Source: Teredinibacter sp. KSP-S5-2
GTDB taxonomy: Bacteria; Pseudomonadota; Gammaproteobacteria; Pseudomonadales; Cellvibrionaceae
Direction: 5' to 3'
DNA length: 64,000 bases
Assembly (NCBI RefSeq): GCF_032773895.1
Contig: NZ_CP120416.1
Span: forward strand, 4,803,001-4,867,000
The notes below the pieces were generated by a model. That model was not told where the DNA came from, made no database searches, and saw only the letters and a program-made list of their open reading frames with translations. Positions 18,743 through 27,549 of the stretch are shown one piece after another. A program made the position numbers and the translations under genes. Each line of letters begins with the position of its first letter. Position 1 is the stretch's first letter.

Positions 18743-19309
18743 TTAAGCCCTTTTAGCAATTTTTCTTCTTCTTAAAATCCCAAGGAAAATTCCACCGAGT
18801 GAAAGAAACGACATTGCCATGAGGTTTGGTTCTGATACTGTTGCGATCTCTCCGCCAATAACCACGGTATAGGCCACGTCGTTTAACATGTAATCCGTCA
18901 CCGGAAATGCGCTGTAATTGTAGTCGCCGCCTTCAGTCCATTCATCGGACGTAACTGAACCCGAACTCACGCCCAATACATATAGCCCTGCCTCTAAAAA
19001 TGACAACGGATCCCTAGTATTCTGTGGGTTGTTGCTTGACTGATAGAAAAGACGATATGTGGGGTCAAAATGTGCGGCATTAGCTGGGTCATCCGCTTGT
19101 ATAGAAATAGATAAATAGCTATCTGCGGCCAGCTCAAAAGAGTAAAACTCAATATTGGTTCTATCGTGGAAATATTGGCCGGATCCGGTTGCTTCGTTAT
19201 CCCATATCTGGGTTCCATTAAACGTAATTGTTCCCGCAAATAACAATTGGGAAATTGTTAGAAGTGGAAGGGCTATTAGTGAACAGATGAGGGCTCTATA
19301 TGTTTTCAT
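18743..19309 (-). CDS. PEP-CTERM-type secreted protein
   Basis: A 188-residue exported protein. It has a signal peptide (CSLIALPLLTISQLLFAGT) and a C-terminal sorting signal of variant form: SEPN instead of VPEP, the membrane segment LMAMSFLSLGGIFLGIL and the basic end RRRKIAKRA. The middle (FYSFELAADSYLSISIQAD..., GLYVLGVSSG, YTVVIGG) resembles the beta-sandwich found in bacterial pre-peptidase-like domains, but this is only an impression. It is the second PEP-CTERM protein in the window and not adjacent to the first; the sorting exosortase must be encoded elsewhere. Confidence 0.78.
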   Translation of the reverse strand: MKTYRALICSLIALPLLTISQLLFAGTITFNGTQIWDNEATGSGQYFHDRTNIEFYSFELAADSYLSISIQADDPANAAHFDPTYRLFYQSSNNPQNTRDPLSFLEAGLYVLGVSSGSVTSDEWTEGGDYNYSAFPVTDYMLNDVAYTVVIGGEIATVSEPNLMAMSFLSLGGIFLGILRRRKIAKRA

Positions 19310-19693
19310 ACATTTCTCCGTGAGTCTGCCAACATAGTTGCATGTCAGCCAAAATAGTTTTTAATGCTCAAGTCTGCCTGCCTGGCATTTGGGTAGCTTG
19401 GCCGTTGGCCGCGCATATTGTATTTAAGAACTTATTTTATTTGAGAGAACTTACGACATATATTCGACGGAAAATTGAAGAAAATCCACATGATAATGAC
19501 GGGATTCACAAATATTCATGTAAAGAAAATTTTGGTGCCAGTTATGATTGTTGATGTATGGTTTTTCGTCGTTTTATTTTGGAAAATGCGAACTATTTTA
19601 ATTTTTTGTTCTTTTAATCTTTACCTTTAACGGTGTTCATGAAGTACCGTTATTGTTCCAATTTAATAAATGGCTGTGAAAGAAGGTGGAGTG
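19310..19693. other. Intergenic region without a supported gene
   Basis: The only frame (19342-19554, plus) lacks a ribosome binding site and coding character, so I do not annotate it. The region probably carries divergent promoters for the PEP-CTERM and DUF2846 genes. Confidence 0.5.
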
Positions 19694-20239
19694 ATGTATT
19701 TGTTAATGGTTAAAAAATTAAAGATAGTATTGGTGTGTCTGTATTGTCTGTTTATTCTAATTGCGTGCGGGGCAACGATACCATTTCAGACGTATGCGCC
19801 GACTAGTGACAGTAATGCGGTAGTTTATGTTTATCGACCATATCGATTTGCCGGTTCGATGGCAAGCCCAAAGGTATACCTTTCAGATCAGGATTTGGGT
19901 GTGTTGAATGCAGGAACCTATTTGGTGACGGAAATACCCCCGGGAGAGCACGAATTTTTGATTGGTAAAAAAGGTAAAGAGTGGGTGAATTGGGCGCCGG
20001 ATACCATTCAACAGCGTGTAAATTTTGATGCTGGAAAAGTGTATTACTTTAGAATGAGCTTGGATTTAAGTGATGTGTCTATGTTTGTTATACCGATGGG
20101 GTATGTGCCAACGGTGATGAGCTCTGGAACCGCAAGAGTGAAGTTCGATATGATGGAGCCGGAAAAAGCGTTTGATGAGATACAGAAAACGAACCCGGCT
20201 AACACAGATGATGAAGCCGATGAAGAGGATGAGTTCTAA
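19694..20239 (+). CDS. DUF2846-type lipoprotein
   Basis: A putative lipoprotein of about 181 residues: hydrophobic signal (IVLVCLYCLFILIACGA) with lipobox-like LIAC. The mature part fits the DUF2846 pattern: AVVYVYRPYRFAGS, SPKVYLSDQDLGVLNAGTY, EIPPGEHEF, then GKVYYFRM. It ends in a very acidic tail (DDEADEEDEF). Function is unknown; other members are cell-envelope proteins. The frame is open from ATG 19670, but AAGG at 19683 fits ATG 19694 with about 7 bases spacing, so I chose that. It stands alone. Confidence 0.75.
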   Translation: MYLLMVKKLKIVLVCLYCLFILIACGATIPFQTYAPTSDSNAVVYVYRPYRFAGSMASPKVYLSDQDLGVLNAGTYLVTEIPPGEHEFLIGKKGKEWVNWAPDTIQQRVNFDAGKVYYFRMSLDLSDVSMFVIPMGYVPTVMSSGTARVKFDMMEPEKAFDEIQKTNPANTDDEADEEDEF

Positions 20240-20256
20240 TTCGATTGATTTATAAA

Positions 20257-20317
20257 GCCGAAAAAGAGGTGCAAACGTTTAATTAGCAATTCTAGTTAAA
20301 CCAGCTCTCTTTCTCGG
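20257..20317. other. Nested inverted repeat downstream of the DUF2846 gene
   Basis: The outer arms, CCGAAAAAGAG (20258) and CTCTTTCTCGG (ending 20317), pair with one mismatch. Inside them, GTTTAATTA and TAGTTAAAC (20277-20301) form a second 9-pair stem with one wobble. It lies 18 bases after the stop codon and may end or stabilise the transcript; no long T-run follows. Confidence 0.4.
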
Positions 20318-20527
20318 TCATTTGGATCTATCGATATTTAACGAGTGCGCAATAAAAATCTATCCCTGTGGTTTGTTAGAAATCTGTTCGGCTTATCGAA
20401 TATCCTCCTGGTCTATCAATAAGGCCAACTACCCTGGCGTTAATCCAATCAAAATATTTTGCGACCATTTTTAAATTTCTCCGTCTTAACCTGTAAATGA
20501 TTCAAAACTATTTCTCAGGAGAAGATG

Positions 20528-21028
20528 ATGAAACGTTTTCATATTCATATTGCTGTCGCAGACCTGGCTGTTAATGTCGATTTTTATCGACGTCTATTTG
20601 AGGTACAGCCTAGTGTTATTCGAAACGACTATGCCAAATGGGAACTGGACGACCCGATGATGAACTTTGCTATTTCATCCCGAGGGCATGAGGTTGGTAT
20701 TAATCATATTGGTGTTCAAGCTTCTACAGAGGAAGAATTACAGAACTTAAAGCACAACGCCTTCCTGGCAGCGTCAAATAGTGTGCATGAGCAGCGTGAA
20801 GCAACATGTTGCTATGCTAAAAGCAACAAACACTGGTTAATTGACCCGCAGGGTATTGCCTGGGAGCACTTCCATACTCTGGATACTCTCAATGCCTTCG
20901 GAGAGGACAATAGGACGGAGTCGACAGCGTGCTGTATTCCAATGCGTCAATCGGAGCAAGAACAGGAATTGTGTTGTCTACCTGAATCAACGAATGCTGG
21001 GGATGACAGCGCTTTGTGCTGTGGTTAA
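20528..21028 (+). CDS. ArsI/CadI-family vicinal-oxygen-chelate protein, Cys-rich tail
   Basis: A 166-residue protein of the glyoxalase/dioxygenase superfamily. The N-terminus (RFHIHIAVADLAVNVDFYRRLF), DYAKWELDDPMMNFAISSRG, NHIGVQ and DPQGIAWEHF are typical of the ArsI (organoarsenical C-As lyase) and CadI (cadmium-induced) family. The vicinal Cys94-Cys95 that binds trivalent arsenic in ArsI is present (ATCCYAK). The C-terminal 45 residues add three more CC pairs (TACCIP, ELCCLP, ALCCG), probably metal-binding. AGGAG favours the second ATG (20528) over 20525. A SigZ-like sigma gene starts 10 bases after its stop. No arsR or other ars gene is nearby, so the metal and the reaction are inferred. 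Confidence 0.8.
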   Translation: MKRFHIHIAVADLAVNVDFYRRLFEVQPSVIRNDYAKWELDDPMMNFAISSRGHEVGINHIGVQASTEEELQNLKHNAFLAASNSVHEQREATCCYAKSNKHWLIDPQGIAWEHFHTLDTLNAFGEDNRTESTACCIPMRQSEQEQELCCLPESTNAGDDSALCCG

Positions 21029-21038
21029 GAGACAGTAT

Positions 21039-21599
21039 ATGAACAAACAGCAGAATGCATTAGAGGAGGCGGTAAATAGCCTCCAGACTCGTTTGCGTAG
21101 GTATTTGAGGAAGCGCTTATCGGATATTTCGGATGTGGATGATGTAATACAGGAGGCCTTTCTCAAAGCACTCAATGCTCAGAAGGCGGGAAAAAATATC
21201 GATAATATACATGCCTGGCTTTTTGCTGTGGCGAAAACTACGCTGGTGGATCTATATCGAAGTCGAGGTGTGCCGACAGAACAATTGGAGGATGATCTGG
21301 CAGAGCCTGGCAATGATAATATGCAATTACATCAGGAAGTGGCTTTATGTGTGCGGCCCTTTATCGAATCTTTACCTGAAAAGTATCGAGATACGTTATT
21401 GGCCACGCAAATTGAAGGTATGTCCTTAACCGAATATGCGCAAGAGCAAGGGCTTTCTGTGTCAGCGATAAAAAGCCGTGTTGCCAGAGCAAGGAAAATA
21501 CTAAAGCAGGACCTATTATCGTGTTGTCGTATTCAGTTCAGTAACGGCAAGGTTGCGGATTACGGAAAAACCGATTCCGGGTGTAATGGGAAATGTTAA
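21039..21599 (+). CDS. sigZ: SigZ-like ECF RNA polymerase sigma factor
   Basis: A 186-residue sigma factor of the ECF type. Region 2 is at about residues 12-75 (RLRRYLRKRLSDISDVDDVIQEAFLKAL, WLFAVAKTTLVDLYRSR). Region 4 is at about 110-165 (ESLPEKYRDTLLATQIEGMSLTEYAQEQGLSVSAIKSRVARARKIL reads as one HTH unit). The C-terminus carries SCCRIQFSNGKVADYG and CNGKC, the Cys-containing tail that I associate with the SigZ group, which could sense metals or thiol state. No anti-sigma gene follows. The frame is open far upstream, but ATG 21039 follows AAGAGA and avoids the overlap. It is co-transcribed with the ArsI/CadI-like gene. Confidence 0.78.
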   Translation: MNKQQNALEEAVNSLQTRLRRYLRKRLSDISDVDDVIQEAFLKALNAQKAGKNIDNIHAWLFAVAKTTLVDLYRSRGVPTEQLEDDLAEPGNDNMQLHQEVALCVRPFIESLPEKYRDTLLATQIEGMSLTEYAQEQGLSVSAIKSRVARARKILKQDLLSCCRIQFSNGKVADYGKTDSGCNGKC

Positions 21600-21612
21600 A
21601 AAAAAGATCAGA

Positions 21613-21654
21613 ATACTAAGAACCTCTACTCTGTTGAGTAAAGGTTCTTAGTAT
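21613..21654. terminator. Long bidirectional terminator between sigZ and trpB
   Basis: A 13-base-pair stem (ATACTAAGAACCT / AGGTTCTTAGTAT) continues after one mismatch as TACTC / GAGTA around a TGTT loop, 18 pairs in all. Eight A residues at 21598-21605 give a T-run for the minus strand (trpB), a few bases after the stem. Confidence 0.85.
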
Positions 21655-21658
21655 GAAC

Positions 21659-22882
21659 TTATGGTAAAGAAGGGATACCGTAATCCTTGCCGTAGTTTTC
21701 CACTACAAAATCAATGTCTTTATCACCGCGTCCAGAAAGGTTAACCAGAATGCTGCCTTTCTCACCCGATTGCGCCAGCTTAAGTGCATAGGCAACCGCA
21801 TGGGAAGATTCAATTGCAGGAATAATACCCTCCAGGCGAGATAGCTCGAAAAACGCATCAATGGCTTCTTTATCATTGATATGTTCGTAGTTCACTCGCT
21901 GAATATCTTTCAGGTAAGCATGTTGTGGTCCAACAGACGGGTAATCCAAGCCGCTGGCAACAGAGTAAACTTCCTGTGGTTCACCATCGGCATCTTTCAA
22001 CATATAGGATTTAAAACCGTGCATTATGCCGGGTTCGCCTTTTGTAAGCGTGGCTGCGTGTTCACCATCTTCATCCAGGTTTCTGCCTGATGGTTCAACA
22101 CCATGGAGTTTGACTTCTTTATCGTCCAGAAACGCGGAAAAAATTCCCATTGCATTGGAGCCACCGCCAACACAGGCCACTATGTTGCCGGGTAAGCCCC
22201 CTGTCATGGAATTAAACTGTTCTTTGGCCTCGTTACCCACAATGGATTGAAAGTCTCTCACCATCATGGGGAAAGGATGAGGACCCACAACAGAACCAAT
22301 GGCATACAGTTGCGTAACGGGATCTTTCAGGTAGGCTTCAAAGGCCGCATCCACAGCTTCTTTCAAGGTTTTCCGACCGTGGGTCGCGGGGATGACATTG
22401 GCCCCAAGAATATGCATGCGCACCACATTCGGGTGTTCTTTTTTGATATCCACTTCGCCCATGTAAATATCACATTCCAAGCCAACCAGTGCGGCGGCCG
22501 TTGCCAGAGCCACGCCATGCTGGCCAGCTCCGGTTTCTGCAATCAGTTTTTTCTTGCCCATTTTTTTCGCTAAAAGCGCTTCACCCAGGCAGTGGTTTAT
22601 TTTGTGTGCACCGGTGTGGTTAAGGTCTTCCCGCTTTAAATAAATATCCGTGCCGTATTTTTTGGACAGATTTTTCGCGTGGAATACCGGGCTTGGGCGG
22701 CCGACATAGTGTTGGTAGAGTTCCGTCAGCTGACTTAGAAACTCGGGGTCCTGTCTGATTTCTCGATAGGCGGCATCAATCTCTTGCATAATGGCTTGCA
22801 GTTGTTCGGGAATAAAACTGCCACCGTATTCACCGAAAAAGCCTTCTTCATTGGGGAGTGGGTGATCGAATGTATTTTTCAT
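21659..22882 (-). CDS. trpB: Tryptophan synthase beta chain, stand-alone
   Basis: PLP enzyme joining indole and serine to make tryptophan. It has 407 residues. The PLP lysine is Lys94 in HTGAHKIN, the catalytic Glu116 lies in AETGAGQHG, and the phosphate-binding loop is GGGSNA. Two things differ from the usual operon: no trpA follows (a terminator lies at its end), and the communication-domain sequence ([27 protein letters not shown]) departs from the common YMGAxDxxRQxxNVxRM. It could be a second, alpha-independent copy that salvages indole; a full trp operon may exist elsewhere. The gene upstream on the same strand is menI, 133 bases away. Confidence 0.93.
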   Translation of the reverse strand: MKNTFDHPLPNEEGFFGEYGGSFIPEQLQAIMQEIDAAYREIRQDPEFLSQLTELYQHYVGRPSPVFHAKNLSKKYGTDIYLKREDLNHTGAHKINHCLGEALLAKKMGKKKLIAETGAGQHGVALATAAALVGLECDIYMGEVDIKKEHPNVVRMHILGANVIPATHGRKTLKEAVDAAFEAYLKDPVTQLYAIGSVVGPHPFPMMVRDFQSIVGNEAKEQFNSMTGGLPGNIVACVGGGSNAMGIFSAFLDDKEVKLHGVEPSGRNLDEDGEHAATLTKGEPGIMHGFKSYMLKDADGEPQEVYSVASGLDYPSVGPQHAYLKDIQRVNYEHINDKEAIDAFFELSRLEGIIPAIESSHAVAYALKLAQSGEKGSILVNLSGRGDKDIDFVVENYGKDYGIPSLP

Positions 22883-23015
22883 ATCTCGGACTTATCTGTT
22901 GTGCTCGTTATTATATCTGCGGCCTTCATAGTATCTGCCTGAAGGTCAGCGGACTGAAAAAAGCATTGTAGCTTAAAAAGTGCTCACATACTTGATCATG
23001 GATAACATACCGCAA

Positions 23016-23447
23016 TTATTGCTGGCTGCGGTCATTTACCACAGCAAGAGTCAGGCGTGACAGGCATATAAGCTGCTCTCGGTTATTGTAAATGTGCACC
23101 TCCCAAACTTGAGTACTTTTGCCTATATGGACCGCTTTTGCCTTACCAGTCACCAGGCCGGATTTCGCGGATTTAATATGGTTTGCATTTATTTCCAGGC
23201 CGACGACGGTTTTACCTTCTTCAGCTGCGTGATGCCCGGCCATGCTGCCCAGGGTTTCAGCCAAAGCGACCGAGGCGCCGCCATGCAGTAACTTCATTGG
23301 CTGAAAGGTTCTTTCGTCGACTGGCATGGTGCCGACTACACCGTCGTCCAGGACTTCTGTTACACGGATATCCAGAGTTTCCATCAGTGTGCCGGGCATT
23401 GAGCGGTTCAGATTGTGTAATGGGATTTCTTTTTTCCAGATTGACAT
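23016..23447 (-). CDS. menI: Hotdog-fold thioesterase, probable DHNA-CoA hydrolase MenI
   Basis: A 143-residue hotdog thioesterase of the YdiI/MenI kind. The signature LLHGGASVALAETLGSMAG (about residues 53-71) carries the catalytic Glu and the helix of the fold, and VGLEINANHIKSAKSG follows. MenI releases 1,4-dihydroxy-2-naphthoate from its CoA ester, the step after MenB. Its position 53 bases downstream of menE, on the same strand as all the men genes, supports that role over a general acyl-CoA thioesterase. AAGGTG lies at a good distance before the ATG. Confidence 0.82.
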   Translation of the reverse strand: MSIWKKEIPLHNLNRSMPGTLMETLDIRVTEVLDDGVVGTMPVDERTFQPMKLLHGGASVALAETLGSMAGHHAAEEGKTVVGLEINANHIKSAKSGLVTGKAKAVHIGKSTQVWEVHIYNNREQLICLSRLTLAVVNDRSQQ

Positions 23448-23500
23448 GACAACACCTTGTACTGGATGGATGAATAAGGGAAATTTGGAGCAGGTTTAGA

Positions 23501-24889
23501 CTATAGAGAATCCTGAGCGGTTCCCGTGTGAATCTGCTCCGCTTTCTTAATTAATTCCTGACGGCTTATTTTTAAATCTGATGAAGTTGGCATGGGTGCA
23601 TAGCCTATTGGCCGCATATAGCTTGGTAAATTCTTTTCCAAAAAAATTTTAATATCATTTATTACCGTTTCCATAGGCTGCTCTGAGAGAATAAATGCGA
23701 AGGGGCGTTGCCCATACTGTGTGTCATTGACGGGGACAACGCAGCATGCCTTTACTGATGTTTGTTGCAGCAGAATAGTCTCAATAGATTCTGGCTGAAT
23801 ATTTTCTCCACCGCTGATAAATTGATTATCCAACCTGCCCAGAATCTTTAATGTTCCGTTATTGAACTCACCGAGGTCTTTCGTATGGAACCATCCTTCT
23901 TCATCCGTAGGAAGTTCCAGCTTGTTATTGTGTAAATAGCCTTGGAATAACACTTTTCCTTTAACCAATATCTCATTGTCCGGTGAAGTTTTTAATTCTC
24001 TATAAGGCAAAACATAAATCGAGTTGTTTAAATCGTTGGTTGCGATCTGAGATGACATCTCTGTCATACCGTAAGTTGTATAACAAGGAATGCCTTTTTG
24101 TACTGCTTCATTAACCAGCTCTGTAGGAATGGGGCCGCCGCCGACTAATGCTGCGTGTATGTGCAGTGGATATTTTTTTTCTTTCAGTCTTTCCATCAGC
24201 CTACGTAACTGAGTCGCTACGAGCGAGATGTGTGTTATCTGATTGGTAGCGAGATATTCTGCGTCATCTGCTTTGTCATGAAACCATAGGCTTGCGCCTG
24301 AAAGTAACGCTCGAAAAACCAACGCCAGGCCGCCGATATGAAACAACGGTAATGACATGAGAAGCCGGCTACTGGACGCAATCGGAATTAATGAATGTGA
24401 ACCTGTGGCACTGGCGATATGATTCGTGAGGCTATGAATTGCCAGCTTGGGTGTGCCTGTGCTGCCAGAGGTATAAATGCCGTTACATATTTGGCTGGAA
24501 TCGGAAGCGTTCAGCACGTGAGCTTTTTCACTCAGTGGATAAACAGACTGAGCTTGTATATGGTGATTAAATATATTGTTGCCAAGTAATACGCTACGTT
24601 GAGTGGAGGTAAACTTAGGGTTATAGGGAACGGCAACTGCCCCCAAAAGCATCAGCGAACAAATATTGATAAGTGTATTGATGTCTTTCTCTGCTTCGAT
24701 AAGCACGAGTTGGTTTGAAACAATTTTCCGTTTGCTAAAAGAAGCTGCTCGTTCTTCAATCTGTTGAATAAACTCTCGGTAGGTGAGCTGCGTGTCCTCG
24801 GTGACGATGGCCAGATAATCTCCAAAGTTTTGTTTCGAACTCTGGAGCAGATCGCGAAAGTTTGTGATATGGACTTCATTTAACGACAT
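23501..24889 (-). CDS. menE: o-Succinylbenzoate-CoA ligase
   Basis: ANL-superfamily ligase that activates o-succinylbenzoate with ATP and CoA. It has 462 residues. The P-loop YTSGSTGTPK lies near residue 140, the A5 motif YTTYGMTEMSS near 273, WFHTKDLG near 338, and the C-terminal hinge ILGRLDNQFISGGENI near 350. A catalytic Lys is expected in the last stretch (SDLKISRQEL). The start overlaps the menC stop by 10 bases. It is shorter at the N-terminus than many acyl-CoA ligases, which is normal for MenE. Confidence 0.95.
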   Translation of the reverse strand: MSLNEVHITNFRDLLQSSKQNFGDYLAIVTEDTQLTYREFIQQIEERAASFSKRKIVSNQLVLIEAEKDINTLINICSLMLLGAVAVPYNPKFTSTQRSVLLGNNIFNHHIQAQSVYPLSEKAHVLNASDSSQICNGIYTSGSTGTPKLAIHSLTNHIASATGSHSLIPIASSSRLLMSLPLFHIGGLALVFRALLSGASLWFHDKADDAEYLATNQITHISLVATQLRRLMERLKEKKYPLHIHAALVGGGPIPTELVNEAVQKGIPCYTTYGMTEMSSQIATNDLNNSIYVLPYRELKTSPDNEILVKGKVLFQGYLHNNKLELPTDEEGWFHTKDLGEFNNGTLKILGRLDNQFISGGENIQPESIETILLQQTSVKACCVVPVNDTQYGQRPFAFILSEQPMETVINDIKIFLEKNLPSYMRPIGYAPMPTSSDLKISRQELIKKAEQIHTGTAQDSL

Positions 24890-25911
24890 AGTTTTCCTAC
24901 TTCGTGAATCGAGTTATGTCGTTCAAGGTCAAAAATTTCTTTGCTTGTATGTTCAATGTTTGTATTGCTAAATAAAATGCTACCCGCCATGGCCTTGAGC
25001 GTGTCTAGCCCTTGAGCTTGAGTTAACTTTAACTGATGGGCAAGGTAATGATAAAAATATAATGAAATATTGCTTTCAAAGCTACTGCTCAAAATAACCT
25101 TAAGTTGAGAATGTTTTGCATGCTCGATCCAGCTTAGTGAAGACTGCAATCCAATTAACATGGGTTTAATCACTAGATGGGTGAGTCCTATAGTGTTAAG
25201 CAGTGTTTGGCGTTGATAGGTGTCGTCGCGCAGGCTTTCATCCAATGCGATTGGAACTGGGAACCGTTGTTGCAACGCACTGTAATCAGAAAAATTACGT
25301 AAGGGCTCTTCAACGCATTCAATTTTACTTAGATTCAACTGATCGAAGAATGAGATTGCTTCTTCCAATGTCCAGCTTTGGTTCGCATCAAGTCGTAATC
25401 TTTGCTTGGCGGAGATCTGGCGAATCAGTTTCTGTATTTGCGCTTTTTCCTGTTCAATAGGCGCTCTGCCAATTTTTACTTTTACACTGGTTGATGTGGG
25501 CGGTATTGTTTCTCCGGTAATGGAAGGGTTGTGGTATAACTGGCAAACATCTGTAGCGCTGCACTTGGCCAGAACTTCTGTATCAATAGTGTGTTGAAGT
25601 TGATATTGAAGTGTTTCAACACCATAACGAACAGAAGGGAAAAGGTTTTCCGTTGAATTGAATAAATTTATTAACTTGAGTTGTAATAATTGGGTTTGGC
25701 AATGAGAAAGTGATTCTTTGCTGAAACCTGGTAGTGGCGCGATCTCACTTAAATAGAATTTGTCGTCAGGTGTGCGTGCTGCCAGAATTAATCCCTGACG
25801 GGATTGGGCGTGTTGAAGTTTTCCGCCAAGGTTAAAACACACTGGCTGGCAAAAGGGTAAGTCATAACGAAATACCCTTATCTGTTGAATTTCCGGCAGC
25901 ACACTGGGCAC
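24880..25911 (-). CDS. menC: o-Succinylbenzoate synthase
   Basis: Enolase-superfamily dehydratase that turns SHCHC into o-succinylbenzoate. It has 343 residues. The expected landmarks are in order: VKVKIGR (catalytic Lys), LRLDANQSW (metal Asp), IECVEEPL (metal Glu), IALDESL (metal Asp) and HLVIKPMLIG (second catalytic Lys). The start is a GTG at 25911, 5 bases after the menB stop. The length is a little above that of E. coli MenC (320). Confidence 0.94.
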   Translation of the reverse strand: MPSVLPEIQQIRVFRYDLPFCQPVCFNLGGKLQHAQSRQGLILAARTPDDKFYLSEIAPLPGFSKESLSHCQTQLLQLKLINLFNSTENLFPSVRYGVETLQYQLQHTIDTEVLAKCSATDVCQLYHNPSITGETIPPTSTSVKVKIGRAPIEQEKAQIQKLIRQISAKQRLRLDANQSWTLEEAISFFDQLNLSKIECVEEPLRNFSDYSALQQRFPVPIALDESLRDDTYQRQTLLNTIGLTHLVIKPMLIGLQSSLSWIEHAKHSQLKVILSSSFESNISLYFYHYLAHQLKLTQAQGLDTLKAMAGSILFSNTNIEHTSKEIFDLERHNSIHEVGKLCR

Positions 25912-25916
25912 GACAA

Positions 25917-26780
25917 TTAGGGTTGTCGTTTATATTTTGTAAAATCCGGTTTTCTTTTTTCCAGGTAGGCATCTCTGCCTTCCTGGCCTTCTTCGGTCAT
26001 ATAGAACATCATGGTTGCATTACCTGCGAGTTCCTGAATGCCTGCCTGACCATCAATGCCGGCATTGAATGCGCTTTTGAGTGTGCGTAGAGCCAGCGGC
26101 GAATGCTGAAGAATTTGTTGGCACCAGCTGACGGTTTCTTTTTCCAATTCTGTAATAGGAACAACGGTGTTAACCAGCCCCATATCCAGCGCTTCCTGGG
26201 CATTGTATTGCTTACACAGATACCAGATTTCCCGCGCCTTTTTCTGGCCAACTACACTGGCCATATAACTGGCACCGAAGCCGCCGTCGAACGATCCAAC
26301 TTTGGGGCCGGTTTGGCCAAAACGGGCGTTGTCCGCTGCAATTGTCAGGTCACATACTAGGTGTAAAACATGGCCGCCACCAATGGCATAGCCCGCAACC
26401 ATAGCAATCACCGGTTTGGGAATTGAGCGAATTAGTTTTTGCAGATCCAATACATTTAAGTGGTGAACGCCGCTATCGTCTTCATAACCGGCATGGCCTC
26501 GAACCCGTTGATCACCTCCGGAACAGAAAGCCATGTCGCCTTGTCCGGTGAACACGATGACGCCAACTTCTTCGTCATAGCGCGCGTCGTTAATGGCGGT
26601 AATCATTTCCTTTACCGTTAACGGGCGAAATGCGTTGCGAACTTCCGGGCGATTAATGGTGATTTTGGCGATGCCTTCCGCCTTGTGGTAATAAATATCT
26701 TGAAAGCCGTGTTCGCTGGAAACATCTTTCCAGTCAAGTGCGGGCGTGATTGTGCTGATAGAGGGATCTGGTTTACTCAT
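25917..26780 (-). CDS. menB: 1,4-Dihydroxy-2-naphthoyl-CoA synthase
   Basis: Crotonase-fold enzyme closing the second ring of the naphthoquinone. It has 287 residues from the ATG at 26780, close to the 285 of E. coli. The oxyanion-hole motif [11 protein letters not shown], the [22 protein letters not shown] core and the [16 protein letters not shown] segment are all present. The frame continues upstream to 26954 but that part overlaps the end of menH and has no MenB character, so I trimmed it. It begins 10 bases after the menH stop. Confidence 0.96.
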   Translation of the reverse strand: MSKPDPSISTITPALDWKDVSSEHGFQDIYYHKAEGIAKITINRPEVRNAFRPLTVKEMITAINDARYDEEVGVIVFTGQGDMAFCSGGDQRVRGHAGYEDDSGVHHLNVLDLQKLIRSIPKPVIAMVAGYAIGGGHVLHLVCDLTIAADNARFGQTGPKVGSFDGGFGASYMASVVGQKKAREIWYLCKQYNAQEALDMGLVNTVVPITELEKETVSWCQQILQHSPLALRTLKSAFNAGIDGQAGIQELAGNATMMFYMTEEGQEGRDAYLEKRKPDFTKYKRQP

Positions 26781-26790
26781 AATTCTGATT

Positions 26791-27549
26791 TCATGATGTA
26801 AGAAAATGGATAGTGAATTGGGCAAAAATCTCTGGGGCAAAATTGTGGCAATTGTGCCCCGATTCTTCAATGCATTTATGAACAATATTTGAATTGTATT
26901 GCGCCAGTTGTTGGCCGATATCCGAATACTTCGTATCGAGTCCGCCGGAGACATAAAGTACGGGATTATCGCAGCGTGTCAGTGTTGGCCAAAGGTCTTG
27001 CTGGTTACCCAGGCTGGTTTGTTTGAGCAACCTGCCGATATGTGTTTGTCGACCTTCTAAACGTGTTGCTTTGCTTTTAATGGTGTCTGCATCCGCTGCA
27101 GAAAATACCGGCTGCTGATACCATTGGGTTAAACTTACGGCAAGAGGTTCCTGCTCAAAACGCTGTTGCCAAATGGCGTCATTGGTTTCTCGCTGTTTCT
27201 TTTGTTCTGCATTCTTAAGGCCTGGATGTCCGGCTTCCAGTACAACACGGTGTAATTGCGCCGGGTTTTGCTGTAGCCAATGCATTGCGATGCGTGATCC
27301 GAGTGAATAACCAATTAAGTGAAATGGATTTTTCAGGGGCAAGCTGGAAAATAAACGTTCGGCGTAGTCTCCAATATTCGAGCATTCTTCGAAACTCGGT
27401 AAATCGACAAAAAGACAATAGTATTGATTCGTTAAATGCTTTGCTACATATTGCCAATCGGTTGGATCGCCAAGAAACCCATGTAAAAAAACAATGGCCG
27501 GATTATGTTCGGAACCCTGAGTATACCAATGCTCGCTAACTTTCTGCAT
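26791..27549 (-). CDS. menH: SHCHC synthase, alpha/beta hydrolase
   Basis: 2-Succinyl-6-hydroxy-2,4-cyclohexadiene-1-carboxylate synthase, which removes pyruvate from the MenD product. It has 252 residues with an alpha/beta-hydrolase layout: [13 protein letters not shown] near residue 21, nucleophile elbow GYSLGSR near 101, [11 protein letters not shown] near 207 (acid), and the catalytic His in ESGHNCHNF near 233. The start overlaps the menD stop by 14 bases. This cluster position and the GYSLG elbow support MenH over a generic esterase. Confidence 0.92.
   Translation of the reverse strand: MQKVSEHWYTQGSEHNPAIVFLHGFLGDPTDWQYVAKHLTNQYYCLFVDLPSFEECSNIGDYAERLFSSLPLKNPFHLIGYSLGSRIAMHWLQQNPAQLHRVVLEAGHPGLKNAEQKKQRETNDAIWQQRFEQEPLAVSLTQWYQQPVFSAADADTIKSKATRLEGRQTHIGRLLKQTSLGNQQDLWPTLTRCDNPVLYVSGGLDTKYSDIGQQLAQYNSNIVHKCIEESGHNCHNFAPEIFAQFTIHFLTS

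Noticed and set aside
19342-19554. 70-residue plus-strand frame
   Set aside because: No ribosome binding site and no coding character; lies in a divergent promoter region.
26781-26954. N-terminal extension of menB
   Set aside because: It overlaps menH and is not part of the MenB fold; ATG 26780 gives the normal length.
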